DNA from: Chitinophagales bacterium
GTDB lineage: Bacteria; Bacteroidota; Bacteroidia; Chitinophagales; JADIYW01
Reading direction: 5' to 3'
Length of the DNA stretch: 64,000 nt
NCBI GenBank assembly: GCA_020636535.1
Contig: JACJXT010000011.1
Span: 1,488,001-1,552,000 of the forward strand
In this document: one piece after another, positions 17,908 through 27,171 of the stretch
How positions within the stretch are numbered: position 1 is the first letter of the stretch
Layout: each line of letters begins with the position of its first letter
Program-made: the position numbers and the translations under genes
The notes under the pieces: generated by a model
What the model was told of the DNA's origin: nothing
Seen by the model: only the letters and a program-made list of their open reading frames with translations
Databases searched by the model: none

Positions 17908-18816
17908 ATGCAAAGTGTTCAAAGTAAAGCAGTACAAACCATTATTAAAAGTTTTAGAAGCACCTTAGTCGTAGCTAAAAAATTAGACGATAAAACCAAT
18001 AGAGCTAGTTTTGAACGACTGGCAACCATTACTAAATTTCCAAGAGGTGTGGAAAAAGAAGAAACAATTTATGCAGGAATTGAGGCAGCATGGTTTACGC
18101 CAATGCATTATAATCACGATACGGTATTATTATACTTGCCTGGTGGTGCTTACTGTTTTGGCTCATATAAAACACATAAAGCTTTAATTGCTAGAATTGC
18201 TAGAGCAGCACATTGCAAAGCCATAGGTGTTAACTATGCTAAAGCACCAGAAGAACCATTTCCTAAAGCAATTGAAGATGGAATTAAAGTATATCAACAA
18301 TTAATAATAGATGGATATAAAAATATAATTATTGGTGGCGATTCTGCTGGTGGTGGTTTGGCTTTAGCATTAACACTAGAAATACTTAATCAACAATTAC
18401 CATTGCCATCAAGTTTGGTGTTAATTGCACCATGGACAGACTTAACGATGAGTGGAGATAGCATTCAATCAAAAGCAGATATTGATCCTATGCTTCCAGC
18501 TGATATGTTGGGCTTCTTTGCAGAAAAATACTATACAACAAACGATCCAACCAATCCATTAATTTCGCCACTGTTCGCCAATTTTGATGGATTTCCACCT
18601 ACACTCATTCAAGTTGGTACTAGTGAAGTTTTGTTAGATGATGCCATTCGTGTAGCCAATAAAATGAAATTAGCCAATGTAAATGTAGAGTTAGATATTT
18701 GGAATAACATGATGCATGTTTTTCATTATTTAGGTGGAATTATTCCAGAAGCCAATCAAGCAATCGAAAAAATTGGTAACTTTATAAAAAATAATATCAA
18801 TCATGGTAACAATTAA
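17908..18816 (+). CDS. Alpha/beta hydrolase of the hormone-sensitive-lipase (HSL) family
   Basis: An esterase/lipase of about 302 residues from ATG 17908. The oxyanion-hole motif is LPGGAYCFGS (PGG in place of the usual HGG). The nucleophile elbow is GGDSAGGGLALAL. Catalytic Asp and His are expected in GTSEVLLDDA and NMMHVFHYL. The frame opens seven codons earlier at 17887, but TATCTTG at 17895-17901 looks like a promoter element, so the downstream ATG six bases later is preferred. There is no signal peptide. The next gene follows within a base, so the two form an operon. Substrate unknown. Confidence 0.85.
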   Translation: MQSVQSKAVQTIIKSFRSTLVVAKKLDDKTNRASFERLATITKFPRGVEKEETIYAGIEAAWFTPMHYNHDTVLLYLPGGAYCFGSYKTHKALIARIARAAHCKAIGVNYAKAPEEPFPKAIEDGIKVYQQLIIDGYKNIIIGGDSAGGGLALALTLEILNQQLPLPSSLVLIAPWTDLTMSGDSIQSKADIDPMLPADMLGFFAEKYYTTNDPTNPLISPLFANFDGFPPTLIQVGTSEVLLDDAIRVANKMKLANVNVELDIWNNMMHVFHYLGGIIPEANQAIEKIGNFIKNNINHGNN

Positions 18817-18817
18817 T

Positions 18818-19153
18818 ATGGAAGACAATAAAGTAGTTTTTACAATTAATGGATTACATAAATTGTGGACTTTAAAATCAAAAATTGAAGTTGATAAATC
18901 AAATATAGTTAGCGTTTATCAAGATGAAAAAGAACTTAATGAATACAAAGGATTACGATTTCCAGGCACTGCTTTTCCATTTGTAATATATGCAGGAACT
19001 TTTATAAAAAAGAAACAACGCAATTTCTGGGATGTCTTATATGCACAAAGAGAAAATGCCATTATTGTAGAATTGAAAAATGAAAAATATAACAAACTCT
19101 ATATTCAAGTTCAAAATCCAATAGAAGCCATTCACTTATTGCAGACAAATTAG
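18818..19153 (+). CDS. PH-domain-like conserved protein of unknown function
   Basis: A small protein (111 residues from ATG 18818, or 116 from ATG 18803 overlapping the esterase gene). Predicted mainly beta with a C-terminal helix. The sequence VVFTINGLHKLWTLKSKIEV, GLRFPGTAFPFVIYAGTF and FWDVLYAQRENAIIVEL matches a family of small bacterial PH-like proteins as I remember it. These act as scaffolds or ligand binders without a known reaction. Its link to the upstream esterase is positional only. Confidence 0.7.
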   Translation: MEDNKVVFTINGLHKLWTLKSKIEVDKSNIVSVYQDEKELNEYKGLRFPGTAFPFVIYAGTFIKKKQRNFWDVLYAQRENAIIVELKNEKYNKLYIQVQNPIEAIHLLQTN

Positions 19154-19159
19154 TTCATT

Positions 19160-19184
19160 CGTCATTTCTGCGTATGCAGGAATC
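19160..19184. repeat. REP-like palindromic repeat
   Basis: TTTCTGC (19165-19171) pairs with GCAGGAA (19176-19182) around GTAT, one pair being a wobble. With the flanking CGTCA and TCT it resembles the dispersed GTCATTCCTGC...GCAGGAATC repeats found between genes in many bacteria, here a degenerate single copy. Confidence 0.55.
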
Positions 19185-19345
19185 TATTAACCTAAATTCA
19201 GTTTAAGAATTAAAGTGCTGTCGAAATTATTTTATTCCAAGCAGTGTCTCTTGAAAAGGACGCTGCACTAATTATTTTTTTATCGTGTTCTCACAAACCG
19301 AAGTGCAAAACACTTTATCCATTTTACCAAACAATTTCTTTTAAA

Positions 19346-19366
19346 GTGTTGTCGAAAGTTTCCTTC
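19346..19366. repeat. 21-bp dispersed repeat, copy B
   Basis: Same orientation as 11748-11768 and identical at 20 of 21 positions. In copy A the sequence belongs to a CGGAA-closed hairpin; here the stem is lost. Confidence 0.6.
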
Positions 19367-19390
19367 CAACAGTTTTTAAATCCTTTGTCG

Positions 19391-19398
19391 TATCTTTA
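19391..19398 (+). promoter_or_regulatory. -7-like element five bases before the polA start
   Basis: TATCTTTA differs from TAnnTTTG only in the last base and is followed by AGCAC and the ATG. Confidence 0.45.
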
Positions 19399-19403
19399 AG
19401 CAC

Positions 19404-22193
19404 ATGAAAAAATTATTTCTGTTCGATTCTTTTGCCATTATATTCAGAGCATATTTTGCAATGCAAAGAAATCCATTGATTAATAGCAAAAATCAAAATG
19501 TATCTGCAATTTCTGGTTTTGTAAGCACACTTTGGGAAATCATTCAAAAATACCAACCAACGCATTTAGCTTGTTGCTTCGATATGCCAGGCGATACCAT
19601 CAGACACGAAGAGTTTGAAGCATATAAAGCAAACAGACAAGAAACACCAGAAGATATTATCTTTTCTGTGCCATACATCAAAGAAATTTTAAAAGGATTT
19701 AATATTCCAATTTTAGAAATGCAAGGTTACGAAGCCGATGATGTAATTGGAACTGTTGCTCAACTTGCAGCAAAACATGATTTTGAAACGCACATTGTAA
19801 CCATGGATAAAGATTTAGGACAATTGGTTACTGATAAAATTTTTATTCATCGTCCACCATATATGGGAAATCCAGCACAAACCTATGGTGTTAAAGAAAT
19901 TTGCGATAAATGGCAGATTGAAAATCCATTACAATTAATAGACATTTTAGGATTAATGGGCGATGCTGTAGATAATATTCCTGGAGTTTTAGGTGTAGGA
20001 GAGAAGACAGCAATAAAATTGATTAATCAATATAATTCAGTAGAAAACATATATAATCATATTGATGAAATAAAAGGAAAATTACAAGAAAAGTTAATCG
20101 AACAAAAAGATCAAGCACTTATGTCTAAGCAATTGGCAACAGTGTATACAGATGTTCCAGTAGAATTTAATGAAGCCAACTTAAAAATTGGTAATTTTAA
20201 TACAACAGTCTTGACACAGCTTTTTTCTGAATTAGAATTTAGAACGCTAGGAAAAAGAATATTAGGCAAAGACTTCGACATTGTTCAAGCAGCAACAGTT
20301 ACTACGAATAATAATACCAATAGCAATCAAATGAATTTGTTTGATACAGCAACTACCAATGTTCCAATAGTAAACGAAGCCAATAGTATAGAATCTATAA
20401 ATAAAAAATATATTCATTTAAAAACTGAGGAAGAAATTAAAACAGCAGTCGACAGTTTAATGAAGCATAAAGTATTGTGTTTCGATACAGAAACAACTGG
20501 CTTAGATCCATTAAATTGTAAAATTGTAGCCATTACATTCTCTGTAGAATCTAATCAAGCATATTTTATAAGATTTCCTGAAGATGACGAAGCAACCAAG
20601 GCAATTTTGCAACTCATTCAACCACTTTTAGCCAACGAAAACAGCATTAAAATAGCACATAATATTAAATATGATGATTTAGTATTAAAGCAATATCAAA
20701 TAGAAATTAAAGGAGTTTTTTGGGACACTATGATTGCACACTATCTAATGCAACCAGATGGAAAGCATGGAATGGATAGATTGGCTCAAGACTACTTAAA
20801 CTATACACCAATTGCTATCGAATCCTTGATTGGAAAAAAAGGCAAAGCACAAGGCAATATGCAAGATGTTGATGATAAAGAACTCATCGATTATGCTTGT
20901 GAAGATGCAGACATAACTTTACAACTCTATCATATTTTTAATAAAAGTATAGAAGAAAAGCACTTGCATAAACTGTTTTACGATGTAGAATCACCGTTAA
21001 TTGAAGTATTAGCAGATATGGAATACGAAGGCGTAAACATAGATGTTCCTTTCTTAAAAAAATATTCCGAAGAACTAGCACATGATATTGTTTCATTGCA
21101 AGACGAAATATATCAACTATCTAATAATCAATTTAATTTAGATTCACCAAAACAGCTAGGCGAAATTCTGTTCGATGTAATGAAAATTCCTTATCAAGGT
21201 AAAAAAACAAAAACAGGTCAATATTCTACAGATGAAGCAACACTAAGTAAGCTAGAAAATGAACATCCAATAATAGAACATATATTAAATTATAGAGAAT
21301 TAACCAAGCTCAAATCTACTTATGTTGATGCATTGCCCAACTTAATCAATCCAAAAACACATAGAATTCATACTACATTCAATCAAGCAGTAGCAGCAAC
21401 AGGTCGACTAAGTTCTAATAATCCAAACTTACAAAACATTCCAATTCGTACAGAAAAAGGAAGAATCATAAGACAAGCATTTGTTCCAAGAAATGAAAAC
21501 TATACACTTTTGTCTGCCGATTATTCTCAAATCGAACTCAGAATCGTAGCATCAATTAGTGGCGATGAAAACATGATGAATGCATTTAACAATGGAATTG
21601 ATGTACATACATCAACAGCTGCAAATGTATATGGTGTTGCTTTAAACGAAGTTACATCAGACATGCGTAGAAAAGCAAAAATGGTCAACTTCGGAATTAT
21701 TTACGGAATTTCTGCGTTTGGTTTGGCTCAACGATTGGCAATTCCAAAATCAGAAGCTGCTGAACTAATTGAACAATATTTTGTTAAATATAATGGTATT
21801 AAACAATATATGGACGATGCTATTGCTTTTGCTAAAAAACACGAATACGCCGAAACTTTGTTAGGAAGAAGACGCTATTTGAGAGACATCAATGCTAAGA
21901 ACTTTACCATTAGAAGTTTTGCCGAAAGAAATGCCATCAACGCACCAATTCAAGGAACAGCTGCAGATATGATAAAATTAGCAATGATTAATATTCAAAA
22001 GCAACTCAATCACTACAAATTACAATCTAAGCTAATATTACAGGTTCACGATGAGTTACTTTTAGATGTTTTACATTCAGAAAAAGATACTTTAACAGAA
22101 ATTGTACACAAAGAAATGCAAAATGCACTACCTTTACGAGTGCCAATTGAAGTGACTAGTGGATTTGGTAATAATTGGTTAGAAGCACATTAA
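19404..22193 (+). CDS. polA: DNA polymerase I
   Basis: A 929-residue enzyme with all three activities. Residues 1 to about 290 are the 5'-3' flap exonuclease (KKLFLFDSFAIIFRAYFA, ADDVIGT, TMDKDLGQLV). Residues of about 350-535 are the 3'-5' proofreading domain with catalytic acids intact: FDTETTGLD near 359, AHNIKYDDL, and YACEDADITLQLY. The polymerase part has motif A SADYSQIELRI near 704, motif B RRKAKMVNFGIIYG, and motif C LQVHDELL near 879. It removes RNA primers and fills gaps. The next gene starts nine bases after the stop. Promoter element five bases before ATG. Confidence 0.97.
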   Translation: MKKLFLFDSFAIIFRAYFAMQRNPLINSKNQNVSAISGFVSTLWEIIQKYQPTHLACCFDMPGDTIRHEEFEAYKANRQETPEDIIFSVPYIKEILKGFNIPILEMQGYEADDVIGTVAQLAAKHDFETHIVTMDKDLGQLVTDKIFIHRPPYMGNPAQTYGVKEICDKWQIENPLQLIDILGLMGDAVDNIPGVLGVGEKTAIKLINQYNSVENIYNHIDEIKGKLQEKLIEQKDQALMSKQLATVYTDVPVEFNEANLKIGNFNTTVLTQLFSELEFRTLGKRILGKDFDIVQAATVTTNNNTNSNQMNLFDTATTNVPIVNEANSIESINKKYIHLKTEEEIKTAVDSLMKHKVLCFDTETTGLDPLNCKIVAITFSVESNQAYFIRFPEDDEATKAILQLIQPLLANENSIKIAHNIKYDDLVLKQYQIEIKGVFWDTMIAHYLMQPDGKHGMDRLAQDYLNYTPIAIESLIGKKGKAQGNMQDVDDKELIDYACEDADITLQLYHIFNKSIEEKHLHKLFYDVESPLIEVLADMEYEGVNIDVPFLKKYSEELAHDIVSLQDEIYQLSNNQFNLDSPKQLGEILFDVMKIPYQGKKTKTGQYSTDEATLSKLENEHPIIEHILNYRELTKLKSTYVDALPNLINPKTHRIHTTFNQAVAATGRLSSNNPNLQNIPIRTEKGRIIRQAFVPRNENYTLLSADYSQIELRIVASISGDENMMNAFNNGIDVHTSTAANVYGVALNEVTSDMRRKAKMVNFGIIYGISAFGLAQRLAIPKSEAAELIEQYFVKYNGIKQYMDDAIAFAKKHEYAETLLGRRRYLRDINAKNFTIRSFAERNAINAPIQGTAADMIKLAMINIQKQLNHYKLQSKLILQVHDELLLDVLHSEKDTLTEIVHKEMQNALPLRVPIEVTSGFGNNWLEAH

Positions 22194-22202
22194 ATAAAGT
22201 AT

Positions 22203-24902
22203 ATGAAGAATGCTATTACGCTATTTTTGATGATATTGTCCTTGCTTTCATTTGCAAAAAAATGGGACTATCTATACATCAATAAATTAATAGCTAACAA
22301 AGAATACGATAAAGTAATTAATCACTACAAGGAAGATTATTATAGCAGTTCTACAAATGCAGAAATGGCTTTTAAAATTGCTGAATTATATGTTAGAAAA
22401 AAAGACTACAATTCGGCTTTAGAGTGGTACGAAAAAGAAATTAATTTGCTAAAATCTTCTAATGCCAATTTATTGAAACTAGCAGATACTTATAAATTGA
22501 CTGGCGATTATCAAAGAGCTTTAGACAACTACTTAATGTATGCCGCAGAAACTGGAAATGTAAATAAAGTTTATGATGATGCTTTATTGTGCGAAAAACT
22601 AATTCGTTCAACAGCTTATATAGATAATTATTTGATAGAAAAATATGCGTATAATACTAAAGAAGAAGAATTTAATTTATCTAGCTTAAGAGGAAACATG
22701 TTGTATGTACAGTCGCTTCCAGCAGATAAAAAAGCAGCCACTTATCAAAATACATTTTACCAAGCAGTAAGAAATTATGCCAATTGGGAAAAACCAGTAG
22801 TTATTTTAAATGAAAACGACCTTACCAGAGATATAAAAAATATAAGCTTTACTCAAAACGGAAATAATATTGTTTACTCTAAAGAGTATAGAGAAGTCAT
22901 AAATCCTAAATCTAAATATATATCAAATAAAAAACCATTAGAAGAAATTTACTTCGCAGAATTTTTAGGTGGTGAAATCATTAAACCAATTCCTTTTCCA
23001 TTTAATTCACCAAATTATACACTTACCGAACCTTGCTTTAATGATGATGGTACACAACTATTTTTTGTTTCTGATAGATTTGGTGGAAGTGGCAACTACG
23101 ATATTTGGACTTCTAATTTAGAAAACGGAAAATGGACAACACCACAAAATTTAGGCAAGTTAGCCAACTCTAAGTACAACGAATCACATCCATTTTACGC
23201 AACTGTAGAAGGTAAACCAACGCTTTATTTTTCTTCAGATAGACCAGATGGCTTTGGTGGTTACGATATTTATAAAGTTGTTTACGAAAACGGAGAGTGG
23301 CAAGGCGTAGAGCTTTTAGATGCACCAATCAACTCTGCATATGATGAAACTTCTTTTGTATTTTTTCCGTTAGCCAATACAGCTTATGTAGCATCTAACA
23401 GAGATGGCAATTCAGATATTTATAGAATTCGTCCACAAAATGTAAATCTAGTAGTAGATGTTGTTGATTCTGCTACAAACGAAAAACTAGATTATGCCTA
23501 TATCAACTTACTACAAAAAAACAACAAAGTAAACGAAACCATTACTAAAAGTGGTCATGCTGTTTTACCAGTAAGTATCAATAAAGATTATAATCTAATT
23601 ATTACCAAAGAAGATTATCGACCAATTAATGTTCGATTTTCTACCAAAAATATGCATAGTGGAGATTCTGTTTATTATAGTTTAAAACTAAAGCAAGATG
23701 AAGATTTTAGTATAGAAAATTCTGTAATTAATGTGTCGCTACAAAATTTTATTGTTTTTACAGGAACAATTACCGACCAGTCTACAGGAAAAACCATTCA
23801 ACCAGATATGCGAATGATAAATCTAAACTCTAATAAATTAAAAACTATAGAGATAAACGATTCTGGTACATTTGAAGTAAAACTGTTAACCAATAATAAT
23901 TATAAAATTATATTTAATTATAATGGAAAGAAAATTACAGATGAAATTACTACTTACGGTTTAGAACACGGAAGTGTAAAAGTAAAAGACTATTTAATTA
24001 CAGGTGTTAAATTTAAATCAGAAGAAAATAGAGTGTATACACCTAAAATAATTCCAGATAAATTTAAACACTATTTTGAAGAAGATAAAGAAAAGAAAAT
24101 AGATGCTATTGTAGCACAAAAATTAAATCCAGTAGTAGAAAAACCATCTACCAATTTTAATTATTCTCAACCAACTCAAAAAACAGTAGTCGATAATCAA
24201 GCTATAGAAACAATTAACTTAGATAATAAAAAAGCAGAAACGACTAAAAATACTATTACCGAAACCAAAACAGCTATCAATAATAAAGTAGAAAAAGTAG
24301 AACCAATAGTAGAAAATACAAAACCAACAACTATTACTACTACTAATAATAATATAGAGAACAAAGTAGAAGTAGTTGAAAACAAAGTAGAAAATACAAA
24401 ACCAATTACTACCACAAATAATACAGTAAATAATACGATAGAAAATAAGCAAGAAGCAATAATTAAAGAAAAAGAAACAATAGTAGAAAATAAAGTAGAA
24501 GAGAATAACATCGAAAAAGTTACTACACCAAAATATACTACTACAGCAAAAGAAGAAATAAAACAACCAGTACAGCAACAAATATCCAATAATACATTTA
24601 CCGAATTAATGCTTCCTTTCGATATTGGTTCAGATATTCCATCAGAAGAAAAAAATGTAAATACCATTTATTATAAAATTAATATTGGTACTTATAAAAC
24701 TCAATTTTTAGATGTTCAAAATCTAAAAGACTTAGGTGCTATAGAGATATACGAAACAACTGGAGGTTATATTTATCGTCTTGGAACTTACTATTCTAAA
24801 GACGAAGCATTAGGTGTTTTAAGTCAACTTAGAGACAATAATTATTATTTGGCATTTATTTTGCAGTACATCAATGGTAATGTTATAGGAATTTTAAAAT
24901 AA
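22203..24902 (+). CDS. Envelope protein with TPR, PD40 beta-propeller and SPOR domains
   Basis: A large 899-residue exported protein with an N-terminal signal-like segment (LFLMILSLLSFA). TPR-like helices occupy about 25-130 (YNSALEWYEKEI, YQRALDNYLMYA). PD40/WD40-like blades follow at about 270-410, with the repeated signature FFVSDRFGGSGNYDIW, YFSSDRPDGFGGYDIY and ASNRDGNSDIYRI. Carboxypeptidase-regulatory-like beta domains come next, then a low-complexity stretch of about 150 residues rich in VENK/TTTN, and a C-terminal SPOR domain that binds septal peptidoglycan. The layout resembles TPR/PD40/OmpA envelope proteins of Bacteroidota, including PorE-type type IX secretion anchors, with SPOR in place of OmpA. 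Exact role unknown. Confidence 0.8.
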   Translation: MKNAITLFLMILSLLSFAKKWDYLYINKLIANKEYDKVINHYKEDYYSSSTNAEMAFKIAELYVRKKDYNSALEWYEKEINLLKSSNANLLKLADTYKLTGDYQRALDNYLMYAAETGNVNKVYDDALLCEKLIRSTAYIDNYLIEKYAYNTKEEEFNLSSLRGNMLYVQSLPADKKAATYQNTFYQAVRNYANWEKPVVILNENDLTRDIKNISFTQNGNNIVYSKEYREVINPKSKYISNKKPLEEIYFAEFLGGEIIKPIPFPFNSPNYTLTEPCFNDDGTQLFFVSDRFGGSGNYDIWTSNLENGKWTTPQNLGKLANSKYNESHPFYATVEGKPTLYFSSDRPDGFGGYDIYKVVYENGEWQGVELLDAPINSAYDETSFVFFPLANTAYVASNRDGNSDIYRIRPQNVNLVVDVVDSATNEKLDYAYINLLQKNNKVNETITKSGHAVLPVSINKDYNLIITKEDYRPINVRFSTKNMHSGDSVYYSLKLKQDEDFSIENSVINVSLQNFIVFTGTITDQSTGKTIQPDMRMINLNSNKLKTIEINDSGTFEVKLLTNNNYKIIFNYNGKKITDEITTYGLEHGSVKVKDYLITGVKFKSEENRVYTPKIIPDKFKHYFEEDKEKKIDAIVAQKLNPVVEKPSTNFNYSQPTQKTVVDNQAIETINLDNKKAETTKNTITETKTAINNKVEKVEPIVENTKPTTITTTNNNIENKVEVVENKVENTKPITTTNNTVNNTIENKQEAIIKEKETIVENKVEENNIEKVTTPKYTTTAKEEIKQPVQQQISNNTFTELMLPFDIGSDIPSEEKNVNTIYYKINIGTYKTQFLDVQNLKDLGAIEIYETTGGYIYRLGTYYSKDEALGVLSQLRDNNYYLAFILQYINGNVIGILK

Positions 24903-24911
24903 TTAAACAAT

Positions 24912-25592
24912 ATGAAATCAATTAAACTATTTAGTGTATTATTTTTTTTAGTCGTTGCATTTAGTATAAGCAATGCACAATCGCAATTTGTAGTAAACGA
25001 AATTAGACAAACCATGAGTAAAGGCACTCAAAACGGATTTGAAGTACCTTTAACAGGAACTAGTGTAGACGATGCAAAATCTGGTTTTGAAAAATGGGCA
25101 AAAGGATATAAAGCTAAAGTAACCAGCTCAAAAAAATCTTCAGAAATTTTTGTAGATAACGCTTTATTTAAAACAGTAAGTTCTAATACCGTAGATATGT
25201 ATGCTACTGTTGTTCCAGATGGCAATGGCTCTAAAGTATTAGTATTTGTAGACTTAGGTGGTGCATTTATTTCTTCAGCAGCATATCCACAACAATATGC
25301 AGCAATGGAAGGCGAATTGAGAAAATTTGCTCAAGAACAAGCAGTTAATTTAATTGAAGATCAATTAAAAACAGAAGAAAAAAATCTTAAAACACTAGAA
25401 AGCGATTTATCTAAACTACAAAAAGATAAAGAAAATAGCATTAAAGATATTGAACAAGCAAAAGCTCTAATTATTCAAAGAGAGCAAGAAATTCAACAAA
25501 ATGATGCTGACCAACTAGCAAAACAACAACAAATTAACCTACAACAACAAATTGTAGATACTATTAAAATGAAAAAAGCTCAATTAAAATAA
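24912..25592 (+). CDS. Exported coiled-coil protein of unknown function
   Basis: A 226-residue protein with a clear signal peptide (MKSIKLFSVLFFLVVAFSISNAQ). A small alpha/beta domain of about 100 residues follows (FEKWAKGYKAKVTSSKKSSE, DMYATVVPDGNGSKVLVFVDLGGAF). The C-terminal roughly 90 residues are a Lys/Glu/Gln-rich coiled coil. It begins nine bases after the SPOR-protein gene, suggesting the two envelope proteins are made together. I do not recognise a named family. Confidence 0.65.
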   Translation: MKSIKLFSVLFFLVVAFSISNAQSQFVVNEIRQTMSKGTQNGFEVPLTGTSVDDAKSGFEKWAKGYKAKVTSSKKSSEIFVDNALFKTVSSNTVDMYATVVPDGNGSKVLVFVDLGGAFISSAAYPQQYAAMEGELRKFAQEQAVNLIEDQLKTEEKNLKTLESDLSKLQKDKENSIKDIEQAKALIIQREQEIQQNDADQLAKQQQINLQQQIVDTIKMKKAQLK

Positions 25593-25621
25593 GCTTTACA
25601 AAAATTATCACTATTTTTACG

Positions 25622-25648
25622 GCAGTTTGTTTAGGCAAACTGCTTTTT
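25622..25648 (+). terminator. Intrinsic terminator after the polA-led gene group
   Basis: GCAGTTTG (25622-25629) pairs perfectly with CAAACTGC (25636-25643) around TTTAGG and is followed by TTTTT. A TATTTTTA element just ahead (25612-25619) might instead make this a 5'-leader hairpin of the next gene. Confidence 0.7.
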
Positions 25649-25664
25649 ATTAAAATATCAAACT

Positions 25665-26978
25665 ATGCAACAAAGATTAGTGCTTTGGGGAGAAATAGGA
25701 ACAGACAGAGCAGCATTAATTACCATACAACTCGATGAGGAAAATGCTAAGATTCATTTGCACGCCTTTCCTAAAGATGAAGCTCCAAAAGAATTACAAG
25801 ACCAACTCTTTGTAGATTGGAAAAACGGTGGAGATATTGCTTTTCCAGAAACTTCATTTTATTGGTTACTCGATGCCAACGAAGACAATATTTTACCAGA
25901 AAATATTAAAGTAGAACGACCAGACTTATTAATTCAAGCTCAAAATAAATGGAGCAGAAAATTAATGAGTGCTAAAATCAATCAGTTGCTACACCACGAA
26001 ACCGATGCACTACAACAAAAAGTAGAAGCATTGAATGAATACGATAAAGAACTTTGGGAAGAAGCTAAAGAGCAGTGGAATAAAATTTCTGATTATCAGA
26101 AAAAAGGAGAGATTTCTTGGGAACAAACGACTGTACTCAAAGATAAAATCAATCATATTTTTGATGCACTAAAAGCAATGAACCGACTTTTCTCTGAAAA
26201 AGATGAAGAGCAAGAAAAAGTCATTATTAAAAGTGTAGAAGCAAAATTAGAGTTACTAGAAAAAGATTTAATTTATCAAGATAAATGGAATAAATCTTTT
26301 GATGAACTAAAAAAAGTACAAAAAGAAATTAATGACGCTCCAATAAAATGGAAAAGTAAAAAAACATTATATGATGTATTAAATAATTTGTTTGATACAC
26401 TCAAAAAATATAGAAATGCCGAATATGCCAACAAGACTAAGAAAAGAGTAAAAGACTTAAATAGAATTTTAAAAGGCATAAAAGATTCTATGGCAAAAGA
26501 CAAAGAAGCATTTGATAGTCAAGTAGAGAAAATGTTACACTATACTAAAGGCAATATGGCAAAAGCAGAAATTGAAAAAAGATTTAGCTACTTGTTAGAT
26601 AGAGTGAAAGACAAAGAGAAAAAACTGAAAGACATACAAAAAACAATAGAACAACTTCAAGCCAAAATAGACAAAGAAAAAGAAGAGCAGAAGGCACAAA
26701 AACAAGCAGCAGAAAATAAAACAGCAGAAAAAGCTATTAGTAAAGCAACGCCAACTGTAGAAGAAAATAATACAGCAACAACTATTGTTTCAAATGAAGT
26801 TGTAACAGAAAACAAGACAGAGAAAAAAGCAGATACAGAACAACAATCGACTACAGAAGAGCAAGTAAACCAAGAAGAAACTAATGTTTCAAAAACAGTT
26901 GAAGCAACAGTAGAAGAAGTACCAAATACAGAAGAAGTTAAAGCAACAACCGAAGAAGAAACTACAATAAACAACTAA
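25665..26978 (+). CDS. Large charged coiled-coil protein of unknown function
   Basis: A 437-residue cytoplasmic protein with no signal peptide. An N-terminal domain of about 110 residues (RLVLWGEIGTDRAALITIQL, FYWLLDANED) precedes long amphipathic helices rich in Lys/Glu with several Trp (EQWNKISDYQKKGEISWEQ, KWKSKKTLYDVLNNLFDTL). The last roughly 100 residues are a disordered Thr/Glu/Val tail. The helical part is reminiscent of DUF349-type repeats, but I cannot assign it. It stands alone behind a terminator, with a repeat-bearing gap after it. Confidence 0.6.
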   Translation: MQQRLVLWGEIGTDRAALITIQLDEENAKIHLHAFPKDEAPKELQDQLFVDWKNGGDIAFPETSFYWLLDANEDNILPENIKVERPDLLIQAQNKWSRKLMSAKINQLLHHETDALQQKVEALNEYDKELWEEAKEQWNKISDYQKKGEISWEQTTVLKDKINHIFDALKAMNRLFSEKDEEQEKVIIKSVEAKLELLEKDLIYQDKWNKSFDELKKVQKEINDAPIKWKSKKTLYDVLNNLFDTLKKYRNAEYANKTKKRVKDLNRILKGIKDSMAKDKEAFDSQVEKMLHYTKGNMAKAEIEKRFSYLLDRVKDKEKKLKDIQKTIEQLQAKIDKEKEEQKAQKQAAENKTAEKAISKATPTVEENNTATTIVSNEVVTENKTEKKADTEQQSTTEEQVNQEETNVSKTVEATVEEVPNTEEVKATTEEETTINN

Positions 26979-27004
26979 TCACAACTTGCCATTCAAAAGC
27001 CATG

Positions 27005-27144
27005 TCAAGAGTTTTCACTTGGTATAGCCAAAAGTTTAAAGTTTATTTTACATAGCAGTGAATCTATATGTGTGAAAATCCTTGATAAATTTAATTGTTT
27101 TTTATATTGGAAATAAAATTTTTTGCTATATCAAGTGTTTTCAC
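27005..27144. repeat. Three copies of TCAAGNRTTTTCAC before rnhB
   Basis: Copies are at 27005-27018 (plus), 27072-27085 (inverted) and 27131-27144 (plus). The first and third also share CTT after the core. They are spaced by 67 and 59 bases in the 193-bp gap before rnhB. They may be protein-binding sites or a local repeat. Confidence 0.6.
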
Positions 27145-27171
27145 TTAACATAAAAAGATAAAAACAAACAA

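Larger units (their letters stand above)
19154..19403. other. Repeat-rich intergenic region before polA
   Basis: 250 bases without a gene. It holds a REP-like hairpin (19165-19182), a GCAGTGTC/GACGCTGC stem with a T-rich stretch downstream that may end the upstream operon, copy B of the 21-bp repeat (19346-19366), and the polA promoter element at the right edge. Confidence 0.6.

Noticed and set aside
24197..24667. Antisense open frames (156 and 120 residues) opposite the SPOR-protein linker
   Set aside because: They arise from the AT-rich low-complexity VENK/TTN coding repeat and have extreme Phe/Ser/Ile composition; no promoter or motif.
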